NCBI GenBank assembly: GCA_038502055.1
Contig: JAXRKN010000019.1
Coordinates: 496,001 to 560,000 of the forward strand
DNA from: Tanytarsus gracilentus
Taxonomy: Eukaryota > Arthropoda > Insecta > Diptera > Chironomidae
Length of the DNA: 64,000 nucleotides
Direction of reading: 5' to 3'
The notes beneath the pieces are model-generated. The model was not told where the DNA came from. It did no database searches and was given only the letters and a program-made list of their open reading frames with translations. How positions within the stretch are numbered: the stretch's first letter is position 1; every line of letters begins with the position of its first letter. Position numbers and translations under genes: made by a program. Below are positions 10,809 through 23,414 of the stretch, piece by piece.

Positions 10809-11388
10809 TTTTAAGTATAGACAACTTGCGCGACGTTTTCAAACTGATTAAAACTAAGTCACACGTGAGAATTTATAGTAAATTTATCAAGAAACTAAAG
10901 AAGTGATAATAAAACTTGATTGTATTTCCAACTGATAACTCATAAAAAAAATTATATATCAAGGTGTATAAATCTAGAACTCTATACCTCTTAATTTATA
11001 TGAAATAATAAATTATAAAACCTTGATTTAAAAATTTTATACACTTTGTGTTTTATATAATATACTAAAATAAAAAGTTGTATAATTCCAGACATTTACA
11101 AACACTTGACAAAATGGTTTTTTCCCAAAAATAAAAGATAAAAAGAAAATATCGTAATGAACATTTAATCTTTTAAAATAAGATTTAAGTATAACTTTTT
11201 TGCAGCTGATAAAATTTATCTTTCATCAGCGTAAATTTGCTGATTAATTACTTAATTCGGATTTATATGAAACTTTGTTTTCTAGATTGAACTTTAAACG
11301 TCCATACTGATAAAATCTTATCTCAAAACATTTAAAGGTTTTCTTAAAAAACTTTGGTTAGTCTTTAAATTGAATCAAAGGCAGAAAG
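10809..11388. promoter_or_regulatory. Divergent promoter region rich in GATA-like sites
   Basis: This spacer separates the sulfotransferase (-) and SDR copy 1 (+) starts. I count at least five TGATAA/TTATC-type words, including ctgataaaatttatc near 11206 and ctgataaaatcttatc near 11308. The last ~100 nt (about 11305-11388) are clearly similar to the 5' flank of SDR copy 2 (39755-39850, reverse strand), so the duplication carried the promoter along. Confidence 0.45.
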
Positions 11389-14300
11389 ATGTTCAACATA
11401 AGCGAAAGTACAACAAGGTTGTTAAATTATTTTTTTGTTGTATTTTTTTTTTTTAATTTTTAAAAAATTTTTATTTTTTATAAATATTATTTATTAAATA
11501 TTTTATATTTAACTTTTTTATGTTTTTTTTATAAATTTTTTTTTATTTTATTTTTATATTTTTATTTTTTTTTCTTTTGTATGTGTGGTGTGTAAAGATC
11601 ACCTAATAATTATTAGACTGTATTTTCTTTTATTGTGTATTATTTGTCTGTAAACTTTTATATTTTGGTATTATATTGAGGTGGGGTTTGGTTTTGTTGT
11701 AGTTAAATGATAATTCTTTTTTGTGAAAACTTTTTGGTATGTAAAAGATGGGGACATTTGTAAGTTTGATAGAATTTCTATTTTACGTGTTTTTTGTGGT
11801 TTTATTTTTTTGGTTTGGGGTTTTGGTGGTTTAAGTTGGTTTGTTGGAGTTTTGTCGAGTTTCTCCCTTAAATTTTCATTATATTTTTCTGAGTATTTAA
11901 TAGTTTGCTTCTTATTTTTTGTTTTTCTGTGGATGTATTATTTTGGGCATATTGGTTTTTCTTGAATAAGTTATGTATATTTATACTTAGTGCGTTTTGG
12001 GAAAATAGTTTATGGAAATTTGTTTGTCTACGATGGTGTGACTTCTATATGTGTTTATTTTTTTTTTATGCAAGTTTTCTTTATGATGAACAACTCTCAA
12101 ACTCTCATTTTTGGGTAGCTTTTATTTTGGTAATTGATAGTAAAATTATATGTTTTTAATTATGTAATTATGTATCGGATTTTAAAGAGACGAACAAAGA
12201 TTCTGTAGTTTATTGGATTTAAATTATGAATAATAGCACATGGATTGATTTCATTTTTTTATGAAGAATTCATGTAACGATAAAGTAAATTGTTTGATAT
12301 AATTCATTTTAGTTTATCTGATTAAAAGAAGAATAGTTTTTTAATTATAAATTATTAGACAATTTATTTTTATTCCTTATTTGGTAAAACATTTTTTTTT
12401 TTAATTTTTCGAGTTGGTTGGTTTTGTTTGTAGACACAACGCTGATAGTAATTACACTAATGGCTAGTGACATTATTGATCACTTATCCTCAATATATTT
12501 TGTTGTTAAGTTTTAGAAATTTTTGGACTCTTCTTGTTATCACATAATTTTTCTTTTTTTACTTTATTGGCATTTTCTCGTTATCCAGATGAGGAAAAAC
12601 TATCCAGTGAAGAAAAACGGTCCAGTGAGGAGATGAAAATTTTATAATTAAGTTTGTTGTGCTTTGAAATTTGTGAAGATTGAGGCAAGTAAAATATCAT
12701 GAGTACTGTTGATTTCCGTTTTTCTGATGATAGTTTGGAATTCCATTTCAATATTTTTTTTTCATTTCATAAAATTTACAATGATATGATATATAATTTC
12801 ACTTTTTTATAATATTAGTTGTTACCTAATTTTATTTTTATTTTGAATTTTATTTATGGGGAAAACTCCAATTTCTGCCAGATAAGGAAATTCCATCATT
12901 CTCTCATCAAAAGCAATGCCTTGCAACAGAGCTATTTGATGTTTGGATTTCATAAGTTGTCATCTATGCAAGAGACCAACTTAATTTTCATTACAAGAGA
13001 TAGAATGTCAATCGCTATCCGACTTGTAATACTTCGCATTCATTCAGGATTCTTAACTTAAGAATTACTCAATTTCCTATTTAAACCTTTTCAATTTTGA
13101 TGATTTTTGTTGACATAATATTGATGAGGAATAGGCGTTGTTTTGCAAGAATGGACACTTAATAACCTTTGAGACACACCTCGAATGTGCATTCAACAAA
13201 AATCTAAGGTTGTTTGGACAAAAACAATAGTTTGAACATTTCTAAACAAAATTTCTCTATTAAATAATTCTATAAATTATGCTAACGTTTGATGAGGACT
13301 TATGCTAGCATCGGAACACTCAAAGCTTGATCGTTTTGGATTTACAAACTTTTGGAAGGAATTTTTCACCTGCCGGAGTGTCGATTAAAATTTGTAAAAA
13401 TATTTCCAAATTTCATCGTTTCATAAAATTTTTCAAAATTTTCAATTATTTTTCTTTAAATTTCAATTTGGTTTGTAAAATTTGATTTTATGTAAATTTT
13501 TAAGCATCAGAAATGATTTAAAAATTGCTCAATATCTTATCGTCAATCTCTCAATCGTCACCAGGAAAAAAAAAAGGTCAGCGAAGCGCGAAGGAGAAAA
13601 AGCTCGAAACGGAAAATTTGTATTTAATATATAAATTTTAAAATTAATGTGAAATTAATTAATATACTAATGAAAAAAAATGCGAAAAAGAAGAAAATAA
13701 AAAGCAAAGATGATTAAAATAAATAAGGAAAAGTATACTTGAAGGTGTTCCGACCCTTTGCTTTTTGTGAGTGCTAATTAAATAAAAATTCGAAAGTGAA
13801 AAAGGTTGAAGTGAGTATCAATTGAGAGACGATGGTAAATGTTGAGACGAAATTTAAAATAGCGATGATATCTCATCGACAAAGAGAGAACCGGGCTGTT
13901 TCATTCAGCACATCACTTCGAATGATTTGGGATTTTTTTATTGGACTTTTCCAATTTTCAACTTCATCTTTTGCGAAAAAAGAATCACTGGAAAATCAGC
14001 TGGCTCTCGTGACTGGCGGCGCAAACGGACTCGGTAAATTTTTATGCATGCGACTTGCTGAAGAGAAATGTGACTTGGCAATTGTCGATATTGATATTGA
14101 AAATGCCAAAAACACCGCAATAGAAATTGAATCAACTTTTAAAGTTAAATGTCGAGCTTATCAATGTGACGTCTCTGACTATTCGGCGATAGAAAAATTA
14201 AAAATTAATGTCGAAAGGGAAATGCGAACGGTTGACATTCTTGTCAATAATGCCGGACTTTTATATTCAGCGAATTTTATTTCGAGTGAAGTAAAAGACA

Positions 14301-14805
14301 TTCAGAAGACATTCGATGTCAACTTGACTTCGCAGCTTTTGGTAAATTTTTTTTAATATATGTATTTTTAGTAATTTTATACTTTTAGCTCGTTCGAACA
14401 TTTCTTCCATCCATGATTGAGAAAAAACGTGGAAAAATTCTTTCAATTTGTTCGATGACAGCCAAAAACACTTTGCCATTTTCTGTAACTTATTCAGCCA
14501 CTAAATTTGGTGTCAATGGATTCATGAATGCACTTTTTGATGAACTTTGCGTTCTTGAACTTGAAAATCAAATTAAACTCACAACAATATTTCCGGATTT
14601 TATTAGAACTCGTAAAGAGTTATCGGATTTAATTGAAGATGTCAAAATGAGTTATGACATGTTTACTCCTGAGATGGTCGCTGATGAATCAATTAAGGCT
14701 GTAATTTATGGAAAGAGATTAAAGATCCTGAATTTACCGGAAAATGCATTTTCGATGATTACCCATGATAAAAACGCATTAACCGGTGATGATTTTCTGA
14801 CCTAA
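11389..14805 (+). CDS. SDR16C-like short-chain dehydrogenase, copy 1 (interrupted by 2.5 kb)
   Basis: Proposed exons 11389-11417, 13885-14341 and 14389-14805 give 300 aa. The first ten codons (MFNISESTTR) match the start of the copy at 39.75 kb, which is contiguous there. Here 2467 nt with a gt start and ag end separate them, and splicing keeps the frame (TTR-ENRAV). An alternative start at ATG 13832 would bypass exon 1. NAD motif TGGANGLG, NNAG, Ser (CSMTAK) and YSATK are all present, as in retinol/sterol dehydrogenases of the SDR16C group. Compared with copy 2 it lacks ten residues of the N-terminal membrane segment and has a different C-terminus after IYGKR. Probably active, but the N-terminal anchor is altered. 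Confidence 0.75.
11418..13884 (+). other. 2.5-kb non-coding insert acting as an intron of SDR copy 1
   Basis: The coding word ACAACAAG at the left edge recurs as a similar word (acaaag) at the right edge, as expected for a target-site duplication. The intact paralogue has no intron here. The left half (about 11580-12560) is strikingly rich in T and G on this strand. There is no terminal inverted repeat, transposase or reverse transcriptase that I can recognise. Short open frames at 11723-11965, 11905-12159 and 12819-13061 have low-complexity hydrophobic translations and no family match. Confidence 0.5.
12582..12638 (+). repeat. Three imperfect copies of a 19-nt unit
   Basis: The unit tatccagtgaagaaaaac occurs three times head to tail with substitutions (tatccagatgaggaaaaac, then the unit, then a shortened tccagtgaggagatgaaaa). 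It lies inside the large insert of SDR copy 1. No function is evident. Confidence 0.6.
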
Positions 14806-15093
14806 GTTTCTAAAAAAAGAGTTTTGAAATTTGTTAATGTACTAAAAAAATCACTAGAATCTAAGATTGAAGTTCGAGAATGATGTGAAATTATTAATCA
14901 AACATAAATTATACTGTGAAGTCATTACGATCCCACAATAAAATGCTTTAAGAAAATTTATAACAAGGCATTTAAAAAAATTACATTCGAAAAAAAGATG
15001 AAAAAAATTAATAAATATTTCTGATAAAAAAACAAAAAGGTATTTATATATTTTTCAAGATTTTTTGAAATTGTCTGATTAACAATTTAACAT

Positions 15094-18000
15094 TTATAAT
15101 CTAACACAATCTTTAATTTTGCAAATTTTTGATTCTTTATCACTTCCGCCAGAACATTTTCCCGGTCCAATAACGCAAACCCTTTTTCTCATTTGAATTC
15201 CATTGCCACAAGTTCTGCTACATTCCGACCAACGACTCCAATCAGTCCAAGCATTTGATGCAACACAATCATCAAGCGGACAGATTTGACTTTCGGCAGG
15301 GACACCTTTACAATTTCTATTGTCTTCCGACTTACATTTTCTAAAACGAGTTTGCTTTGGCATTGGTTTTCCATGAAAATGGCAAGGTGGACATTTTGTC
15401 CATTCAGTCCATGGACCCCAAAAATTTTCTTCAGGACAAAGTTCAAGATTACATTCTTTAAATTCCTTTCGATCGCCTTTGCAAGTTTTAGATAAGCAAG
15501 TTCTCTCACGAGTTTGAAAATGTTCTTCGTTCAGATCTGTTTTGCAAGCTGGACATACATTCCATTCTGTCCAGTCACTCCAAGTGGTTACTTCTGAGCA
15601 TAAAGGTACAAAACATTCTTCTCGTTCATAATGAAGTCCGATGCAGTCAACGTCAATTTTTCCTTTACAATTTCTGAATCGTGTACGAAGGGGTCGGTCA
15701 TATAAATCTTTTTTGCATGTAGGACATTCCTTATCCCACTCATCCCAATCACTCCAATTATCATTGGGACAAAAATTTATAATTTCGCATTCATTTTGTT
15801 CAATTTCTCTTCCTTTACAACTTTTTCCTTCTATGCAAGTTCTGTTACGTCTTTGATAATGTTTTTCACTTGCAGTGCTTTTACATGCCGGACACTCGCG
15901 ATCCCACTCACTCCAAGCACTCCAATTCTCATCCTGTGGACAAATAGGAAGTTCACATAATTTTTCATCACTTTTTTTTCCTCTGCATCTCTTTCCATTC
16001 TCACAAGATCGAAAACGTTTTTGATAAATTTTCTGATTTTGAGAGCTTTTACAAGCTGGACACTCGCTCCAGTCACTCCAAACGTTAAAGCCATAATCTT
16101 CAAGGCAAAGAGGAATTTCACATTCCTTAATTTGCCTTTTGCTTCCCCGACAACCTCTGATTGATTTGCATAATCTGTCGCGTGTTTGATAATTTTTTTC
16201 ATTTTCTTCAACTTTGCATATTGGACATTCTTCATTCCAATCGCTCCACTCACTCCAGCCATAATTTTCAGAACACATGTCTAATTCGCAATCTCTCCTC
16301 TCGTAAGATTTTCCTTTGCATTCCTCAAGTCTTTTAGCTACGCAAGTCCTCGATCGATCTTGTTCATGTCTTTCATTTTCATTAAGTTTACACTCTGGAC
16401 ATTTTGACCATTTGCTCCACTCTCCCCAACATTTTTTAAAGCATGTTTTTACTTCATAAGTATTCTCACATGAATGAGATAAATTAGCTTTCGAAATTAT
16501 CTCACAATGTCGCATTCGATGTTGAATCCCCGATGAGTCACAAGAAGCTCTGCAATCAGACCATTCTGCCCAATTATGATAGATAACGGCTGGATTGACT
16601 CGAACTTCGAAAATCTTTTTTACCGATCCGAGGGAGTTGTTTGAGATGCATGAAAAAGTTCCTAAAAATAATTAATGAAAAGATTAAAAAATAAAATCAA
16701 ATGATTAATTTTTAAAATTGACCAAAAAATTTTAAATTTTAAAAAAACGTTACAAAATTATTTATGGAAATGAAAATCTTTAAAATTTGAGAAAGATAAA
16801 AAACTTTGCAAAATTTTAAAATTAAAAATTAAAGTTAGTAAATTATTTTTTAAAGTTTACCATTAAAACTTATTTTAGCTCTTAAAATTTTGAGTTCTTG
16901 GTTTGATGATGAAAAAATAAAACCTGGTTTATCCTGAGAAATCTCATCAGAGTTCTGAAAAAAAAATTAGAGAGATTTAATAACCACCTACAGAATTAAT
17001 TGTACACCTTAAACCATATCGTTTCTCCTTTTGGATTTGCTTGATTTAAACAATCGAAAGAAATTTGGTCATCTTCAGTAACTGCAATCATTTTCATTGG
17101 CAATGGATCAATAAACTCAGGTTGATAAACTGGATTTAATGAAAAAGATTTTTCGATACTTCCTAAATTATTTTTAATGACGCAAGCGATAATTTGGGCT
17201 GACCTAACGTTGTGAGCAACCTTAAAAAAATATTTAGGTTAAAAAAATTAAAATCAAATTTCAACTCACATAAACATTATTATCCTTCCCTAAAATTTTA
17301 CTTTCATTTTTATTTCTTTTTTCCCAAATAATATCAGGTTTAGGTAATCCATCAAACCAACATTCAAGAACAGCGTCATTGCCTCGAAGTACGTCAATAT
17401 GTTCAATCGACTGTGGCGAGTTTTTTTTATCTCTAAATCTTGGTTTTGAGTTCACAACTATTTCAAAAACTGATCGACCTTCGCCTTCGACATTTCGACC
17501 AGTACATGAATAAAGTCCGGCGTGTTCTTCTTTGGTCTTACCTAAACTTATAATTTTACCGTCTTTGAGAAGTTTCACGTTATTTTTTATTGGTAAATCG
17601 TTTTTAGTCCAACTATAAGTTGAAGGTGGATATCCTGAGAGCGGACATTCGAGAGTGAGAGTTTGATCTTGAAGAAATATTTTATTTATAGTTTTTCTCT
17701 CTTTGCTTTTTTCGTCTAAAGGTTTTTGATATTTTCGAATAAATGCACTTCGTGTAACTTCACCATGCTGATTTCTTACTCTGCATGTAAAATTTAAATT
17801 CATCATTCTTTCATGATATGTAATTGTTGTCTCAAACTTGAAAGTTTTTGCATCGATTTTCGTCAAAATTGAAGTTTCCAAGAGTCCTTTTGACTTATTT
17901 AACTTTTCTATTATTTTTCCTTCTTGATCAAAATAAACGGCAGATTTTTTTCGAAGTTTCTTCTCTATTTTTATGTTATCTGAATTTGACATTCCTCTAG

Positions 18001-21000
18001 TGCTTCGTGGACCGTTCCACCAAAATTGAGGAAGAGGATTTCCGGTTGCGATGCATGTTAATTTTATTCCGGGACCATTTCTATAAACTAAATCATTGGT
18101 CGATGGCTCTAAAATTTTTGGCGCTTCTGAGACGAAAATTTTGAATTTTTGTCGAGTTGATCCATGACTGTTAAAAGCTAAACATAGGTAAGCTCCATCA
18201 TCTTCATAAGATATGTTATAAAGTTTTAGAATTGAATCATGTTCAGTCGTGATTTCTTCCCTTAAAAATTTATTAAAATTAAATTAATTGAATTTTTTAA
18301 TTATTTACCTATTTTTGAACCAAACATATTTCGGAGGTGGTGACGCGATGACGTCACAATGCAATGTTATATTATCCATAACATTTAAGTTTAAGGTTGT
18401 CTGATTTAAGTTGCTCTTAAGTTGAGGTGCGCCAGCAACATCAACCTTAAAAAATTTCTTCGTTTCTCCTTGAGAGTTTTGAGCAACGCAAGAATAAACT
18501 CCACTAAAATATAAATTTTGTTAATTAAATTTTTAAATTATCTTTATCTCACCTGCTTGCATGATCAAGTCCATCAACAATTAAATTATAATTTTTCAAA
18601 ATTTGCTTATTTGATTTAAACCAAGTGACAATCGGTTCGGGATTTCCATTTGCCTCGCATGAAAGTTTCATTTTATCGTAAAGTGAAAATTGAAATTCTT
18701 CAATGTCTGAGTCTTCTGGATATTCGAGTAATGTTTCATTTTGCTGCCAACTTGCTTTAATAATTGAACTTGCCAGAATATTAATTTTATATCTAAACGT
18801 AAATGTGTCTCTTGAATCTTTAACCTCACACAAGAAATCACCATTAAATTCTCTTTTTATGTTATTTATTTTTAATCTATTTTTAACTTCAATTTTTTCT
18901 AAATTTTTGGGCAGCTTTGCAGCGTTAAAAGTCCACTTGATCGATTCATAGTTGGTGTAAGGACACAAAAGTTCAAAATTGTCACTTTCTTTAACGTTAA
19001 TTTCTGTTGAAATATCACTGATGTTTTTAAATGCATTCAACTTTTGAATATCAGCATAGAAATCTCTTGAGTCGGACCCTTCTGAGTTTTCAGCAACACA
19101 TTCGTAAATTCCTCGATTTTCTCTTGTTGTTAAATTTAGCGTTTTATTATTTGACATGACGGTTGACTTTTCGAAGAACCATTTGATTGTCGGAGTCGGA
19201 ACACCTTCAGCGTCACAAGTAATTTCTATTGAATCTTCATCTTTCAAAGAAACATTCATAAAATTTGTCGTCACTGTAGGTGCTTCAACAACCGTCACAT
19301 TGAAATATTTCGTTGATGATTTAACGTCATTTTCGGCAATACACTGATAAATTCCAGCATCGGACATCGAAATATTTGGTTTTAAGTACATTTCAGATTC
19401 AATTAATATTAAACCATCACGAATGATTTTGATTGCGGGTGGTGGAACTGCTGTTGCTTCACAATTTATTTCAAGATTGAAACCTTTTTTGATTTTTACA
19501 TTTTCATTGTTTGCTTTTATGAAAATTGGAGCAGCTAAAATTAATTTTAAAATATTTCTTAACTCGTAAATTTTTAATAAAAATATTTAACTCACTATTG
19601 ACGGTCACTTTAAAGTCCATCGAAGTTTTTCCAAACTCATTGACACCCACACAACTGAAAATACCTTCATCACCATCGCCAGCAATAAATTCAAGAGTGT
19701 ATCGGTCATTTTTTAGTTCATACTTTGATCCCGAATATCCATAAACTTCTTTATCATTGAATTTCCATTTTATTTCCGGTTTTGGTTCTCCAAATATATC
19801 GCAATTAATGACAGCTGGAGACTTGTGTGTGAAACGAAGATTTTTAATTTGCTCTGATTTTATTTTTGGAGGAAAATTGAGAGAAATTTTAAAAAATTTG
19901 ATTGTTTTCCTCACAGCATTTTCAGCGACACACTCATAAAGTCCTTCGTGAATGTTTGAAACATTTTGAAGTTTAAAAGAATTTTTTAATGAGATTTTCG
20001 AGTTATTAAAAGTCCAATAGATTTTTGATGACGGAATACTCTCAACAAAACATGAAAATTCAGCATTTTTACCCTCAAGAATTTCAATTTCTTGATCAAT
20101 TTTCGTTAATTTTTCATCAATTTTCATAGTGACATTTTCAACTTTTGGAGCGGTTTGAATGATGAGTTCAACTTCAACTTCATCTTTACCCAAATTATTT
20201 TCCATCGAACATTTAAATTTTCCAGCTTGTTTGTGGTCAACATTCGCAATGCTAAGAATCGAGTGGAGACTATTTCCAATTTCAGTTTTTGTATTTTCAA
20301 CATTTAAAGCGTTTCCATAAATCCAAGTTGATTTTACGATTGGAAGACACATTGAACACTCACAAATTAGTTCAACTTTTTCGCCCTCATTAAATGTGTA
20401 AATTTGCTTCGTAGTTGTGATTTTTGGAGACGCTAAAAAAGAGTAAATTTAAAGCAAATTAAATAATTTTTAAAATATTTTCTCACCCAAAGCTGTTATC
20501 GTAAAATTAAATTGTCTTTTCGCTGGTTTTAATTCATTCGAAATTTTACATTCAAAAATGCCATCTGAAGCTTTTGTCGCCGGCAATTCAATCACGTCTC
20601 TTTCGCGTTGCTCTTCTTGCTCAATTGTTTTATTTTCAAAAGTGTGAAGATACCAATAAATTTTATGTCTGGCTGGTACTCGATCACTCTCACAATCTAA
20701 TTTTACTGTTTCACCAAATTTAACGATTTTATTTGTGATCTCAGGAATTGTTTCATCCTTAAATCTTGGAACATATTTTATTAAAAATGTTTTAGTATCT
20801 TTAGCGGTGCATTTTGTGTTTGTGACTTGACACGAAATTGATTTTCCGTCGTACTTTCGTAGTGCAAAAAAATTATAAGTTGAAGATCCCTGAAAATAAA
20901 TTTTTTTTATAGTTTAAAATAAATTTTACTTTAATCTTTTTACCTTTGAAAGTTCCTTTCCATCCTGATCGATCCATTTTATTTCTGAATTACTTTCAGC

Positions 21001-22815
21001 ATCAGACGTATCACATTTTAGCTCATACTCTTGATTCTCAGTAAAATCCGTGTTGAACGTCGTGAATTTTATTTTTGGAACCTTGAAAATATTCACGGAA
21101 ATTTGTTTCATGTCAGTTCCTTTCACGTTGGTTGCGTCACATTTATAAATTCCTTTTCGATTAACGTCAAAATTATCAAATTCAAGGTTAAGTTCTTTAC
21201 TTTGACTAGAATTTGTTGAATTTATTAATTTTTAATTAAATCTAATTATTTTCTAAAAATTTCTTACTTGGCTGAAATTTCTTGTTGTAAAACTCCATTG
21301 AAGGACCATTGAATTTTTATCGGGATTTGAGATTTTACTTTGCATTTGAGTAGAAATTTTTCATTTGTGCATAAACTCATCTCTGTAGACTCGACTGACA
21401 TCTCGGGAGCACCTTAAAAAATAAACCATTAAAAAAAGTTAAATGCATTTAAATGTAATTATTTTACTTCCGCTTTCAGCTACTAAACTCGCTGATATAA
21501 TTCGATCAAATGGAAATCCAATTGAGTCGAGTCCTTTTACGCGAATTTCGAAAGGTTCATTAGGAAGGTCAAAACTTTCAGTGGCAAAAACGCCATTGCT
21601 GATTTTCTTCAAAACTAATTCTTTCTCATTAAGTTTACTTCTGATATAAACATGGGAGATGGTCTGCACAAGATTTTGATCAGATGGAAAAATTGTGAGA
21701 ATATTTCGATGACCATTTAAAGGTAGCGTGTTTGTCTCAGAGTGAAATTTAACTGGCTCAATGCTGAAACCAAACTCAAACTTTAATTTACTTCTCGCAT
21801 CAACTCGAGCTGTGAAAGCTGAATCGCTTTTGGCTTCAAACTCAAAAAAGCCTAAAAAATTTAAATTAAACTTAAATTAAATTTTATTAAAGTTTTTCAC
21901 CTGAACTTGGATCTTTTATGCATCCAAATTTAAATCGATCCATCGCAATTTCCGAAACCAATTTAATTTTCTCATTATTTGAGTCGGTAAAAGACAATTG
22001 TGGATTAGCGCCACTAACACTGCCGCATATTTCTTGAATACTTTGATCCACACTCACATTACTATTAACAAAGCCGGCAGCTTCTTGAATGAATTTTGTT
22101 ATCAACTGATGTTCAGGATCGATTGTTCGTCCTAAATTCTTTAAAATATCTTGAATTTTTGTTGTGTCTAAGTTGACGAGAAGTCCATTGCTTAGTCTAC
22201 TGATATTTTCATAAACTTTGCATCCGGGGGTGGTAAACACTTTGCAACATTCAGCGAGTAATACGTGAACTGTTATTTGCTTTCTTTGTAAAATTGACAC
22301 AACTTCAGATTCTTTTGCATAATCATTTCCTTCATCGTCGGTGATGAGAAAAACAATTGAATTATGCAGTGCATGTTCAAGAGATTGCTTGAGTCCAGTA
22401 ATTGATTTTTCACCACTGGAAACGTCTCCGTCGTTGTGCAATCGAATATTTTTCAGTCCTCTCTTTAAATCTTCGTTGTTTTGAGAATTAATTGTCGGGT
22501 CAATAGCTGTGAAACAAAAAATTTGATAATGTTCTCAAAACAAAAATCCCCATGACTTAGCGCGGAATTCACCAAACTGATAAAAAACTCACTTGGATCG
22601 TGAAAAACGGTTAATATAAAATTATGAATTGGCTTATCAAGTCGCGAAGCGAAATTGTCAATGATGCTATTTGCAGCTGGTATGAGTTCTTGAAGATTAT
22701 TGCCCATCGAACCGGTTCCATCGAACACAATCACGAGACTTTTTTGGTGTGGCTTCTGACAGTGTATCGGTGTCAAAAGGGCGAGAAACGATAAAGTTAT
22801 GGGAATCACCAGCAT
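15094..22815 (-). CDS. Hemicentin-like extracellular protein (VWA, Ig repeats, TSP1 repeats)
   Basis: Thirteen exons (22593-22815, 21901-22506, 21468-21851, 21268-21412, 20944-21205, 20487-20889, 19596-20432, 18553-19534, 18309-18503, 17270-18260, 17008-17220, 16861-16954, 15094-16661) join in frame to 2300 aa. Order: signal peptide (to ~22), VWA domain with DGTGSMG metal-binding motif (residues ~28-210), a linker, about a dozen Ig domains with C...W...YxC spacing, then nine TSP1 repeats to the C-terminus. Hemicentins organise basement-membrane and cell-cell contacts. Vertebrate and nematode forms end in EGF and G2F/fibulin domains, which are missing here. TSP1 repeats 2-8 carry CPxC where the usual repeat has CSxTC; only the last (CSRTCGNG) is canonical. 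Start at ATG 22815; the TTG just upstream is not a start. Confidence 0.88.
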
Positions 22816-23414
22816 TATCAAAAAATTTTATTGATTTAAATTCAATCTTTTAAACTAATTAAAATGATGAAATCAAAAATCAATTAACATTTTACACTTT
22901 TTTATTAACTTGAATTGAGTTTTTAAATATGAGCACTTTTAACCTTATCGCTGAAATTTTTTAAAAACCACTGATTATGCAAATTATTATTAATAGAAAA
23001 ATTATTACATTTAATTCTTTTTTAGAAATTGGCTTTTGGTAATTTAAAAATTTTTAGTGCACTTTTAGAAACTTTCAAGATTCATTTTAAAAATTTTTAA
23101 TTTAAACTTATTATAAATTGATGCTTTTACTTCAAAAGATTTAGAGGAACTGAATTATTTTCCTTTCACTCATCATATTTTATAATCATGTTTAAAATTA
23201 TGCGAGAGATCAGAGCTATTCGTTTAAATAAAGAGAGCATAGCAGTTTGTTCAATTTTGCAAATTTAAATTAAATTCGTGCAGATAAAATTATTATTAAT
23301 TTTTTTAATTCAAGTTTTTTCAAAATTTTTTATATTAAAATAAGTAGCAGCAAAAACATCTGAAAATGTAAAAAATCATTTACTTTTAAATTATGGAAAT
23401 TATGTTTCCTTAAA
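22816..23414. other. Spacer upstream of the hemicentin-like gene
   Basis: About 600 nt of A/T-rich DNA between the 3' end of the TEP gene and the start of the hemicentin-like gene, both on the minus strand. It should contain the promoter of the latter. I see no other feature. Confidence 0.5.

Noticed and set aside
11723..12159. Overlapping hydrophobic open frames suggesting a membrane protein or mitochondrial insert
   Set aside because: The translations are low-complexity F/L/V/W/G runs caused by T/G-rich DNA. Reading TGA as Trp did not give a recognisable mitochondrial protein.
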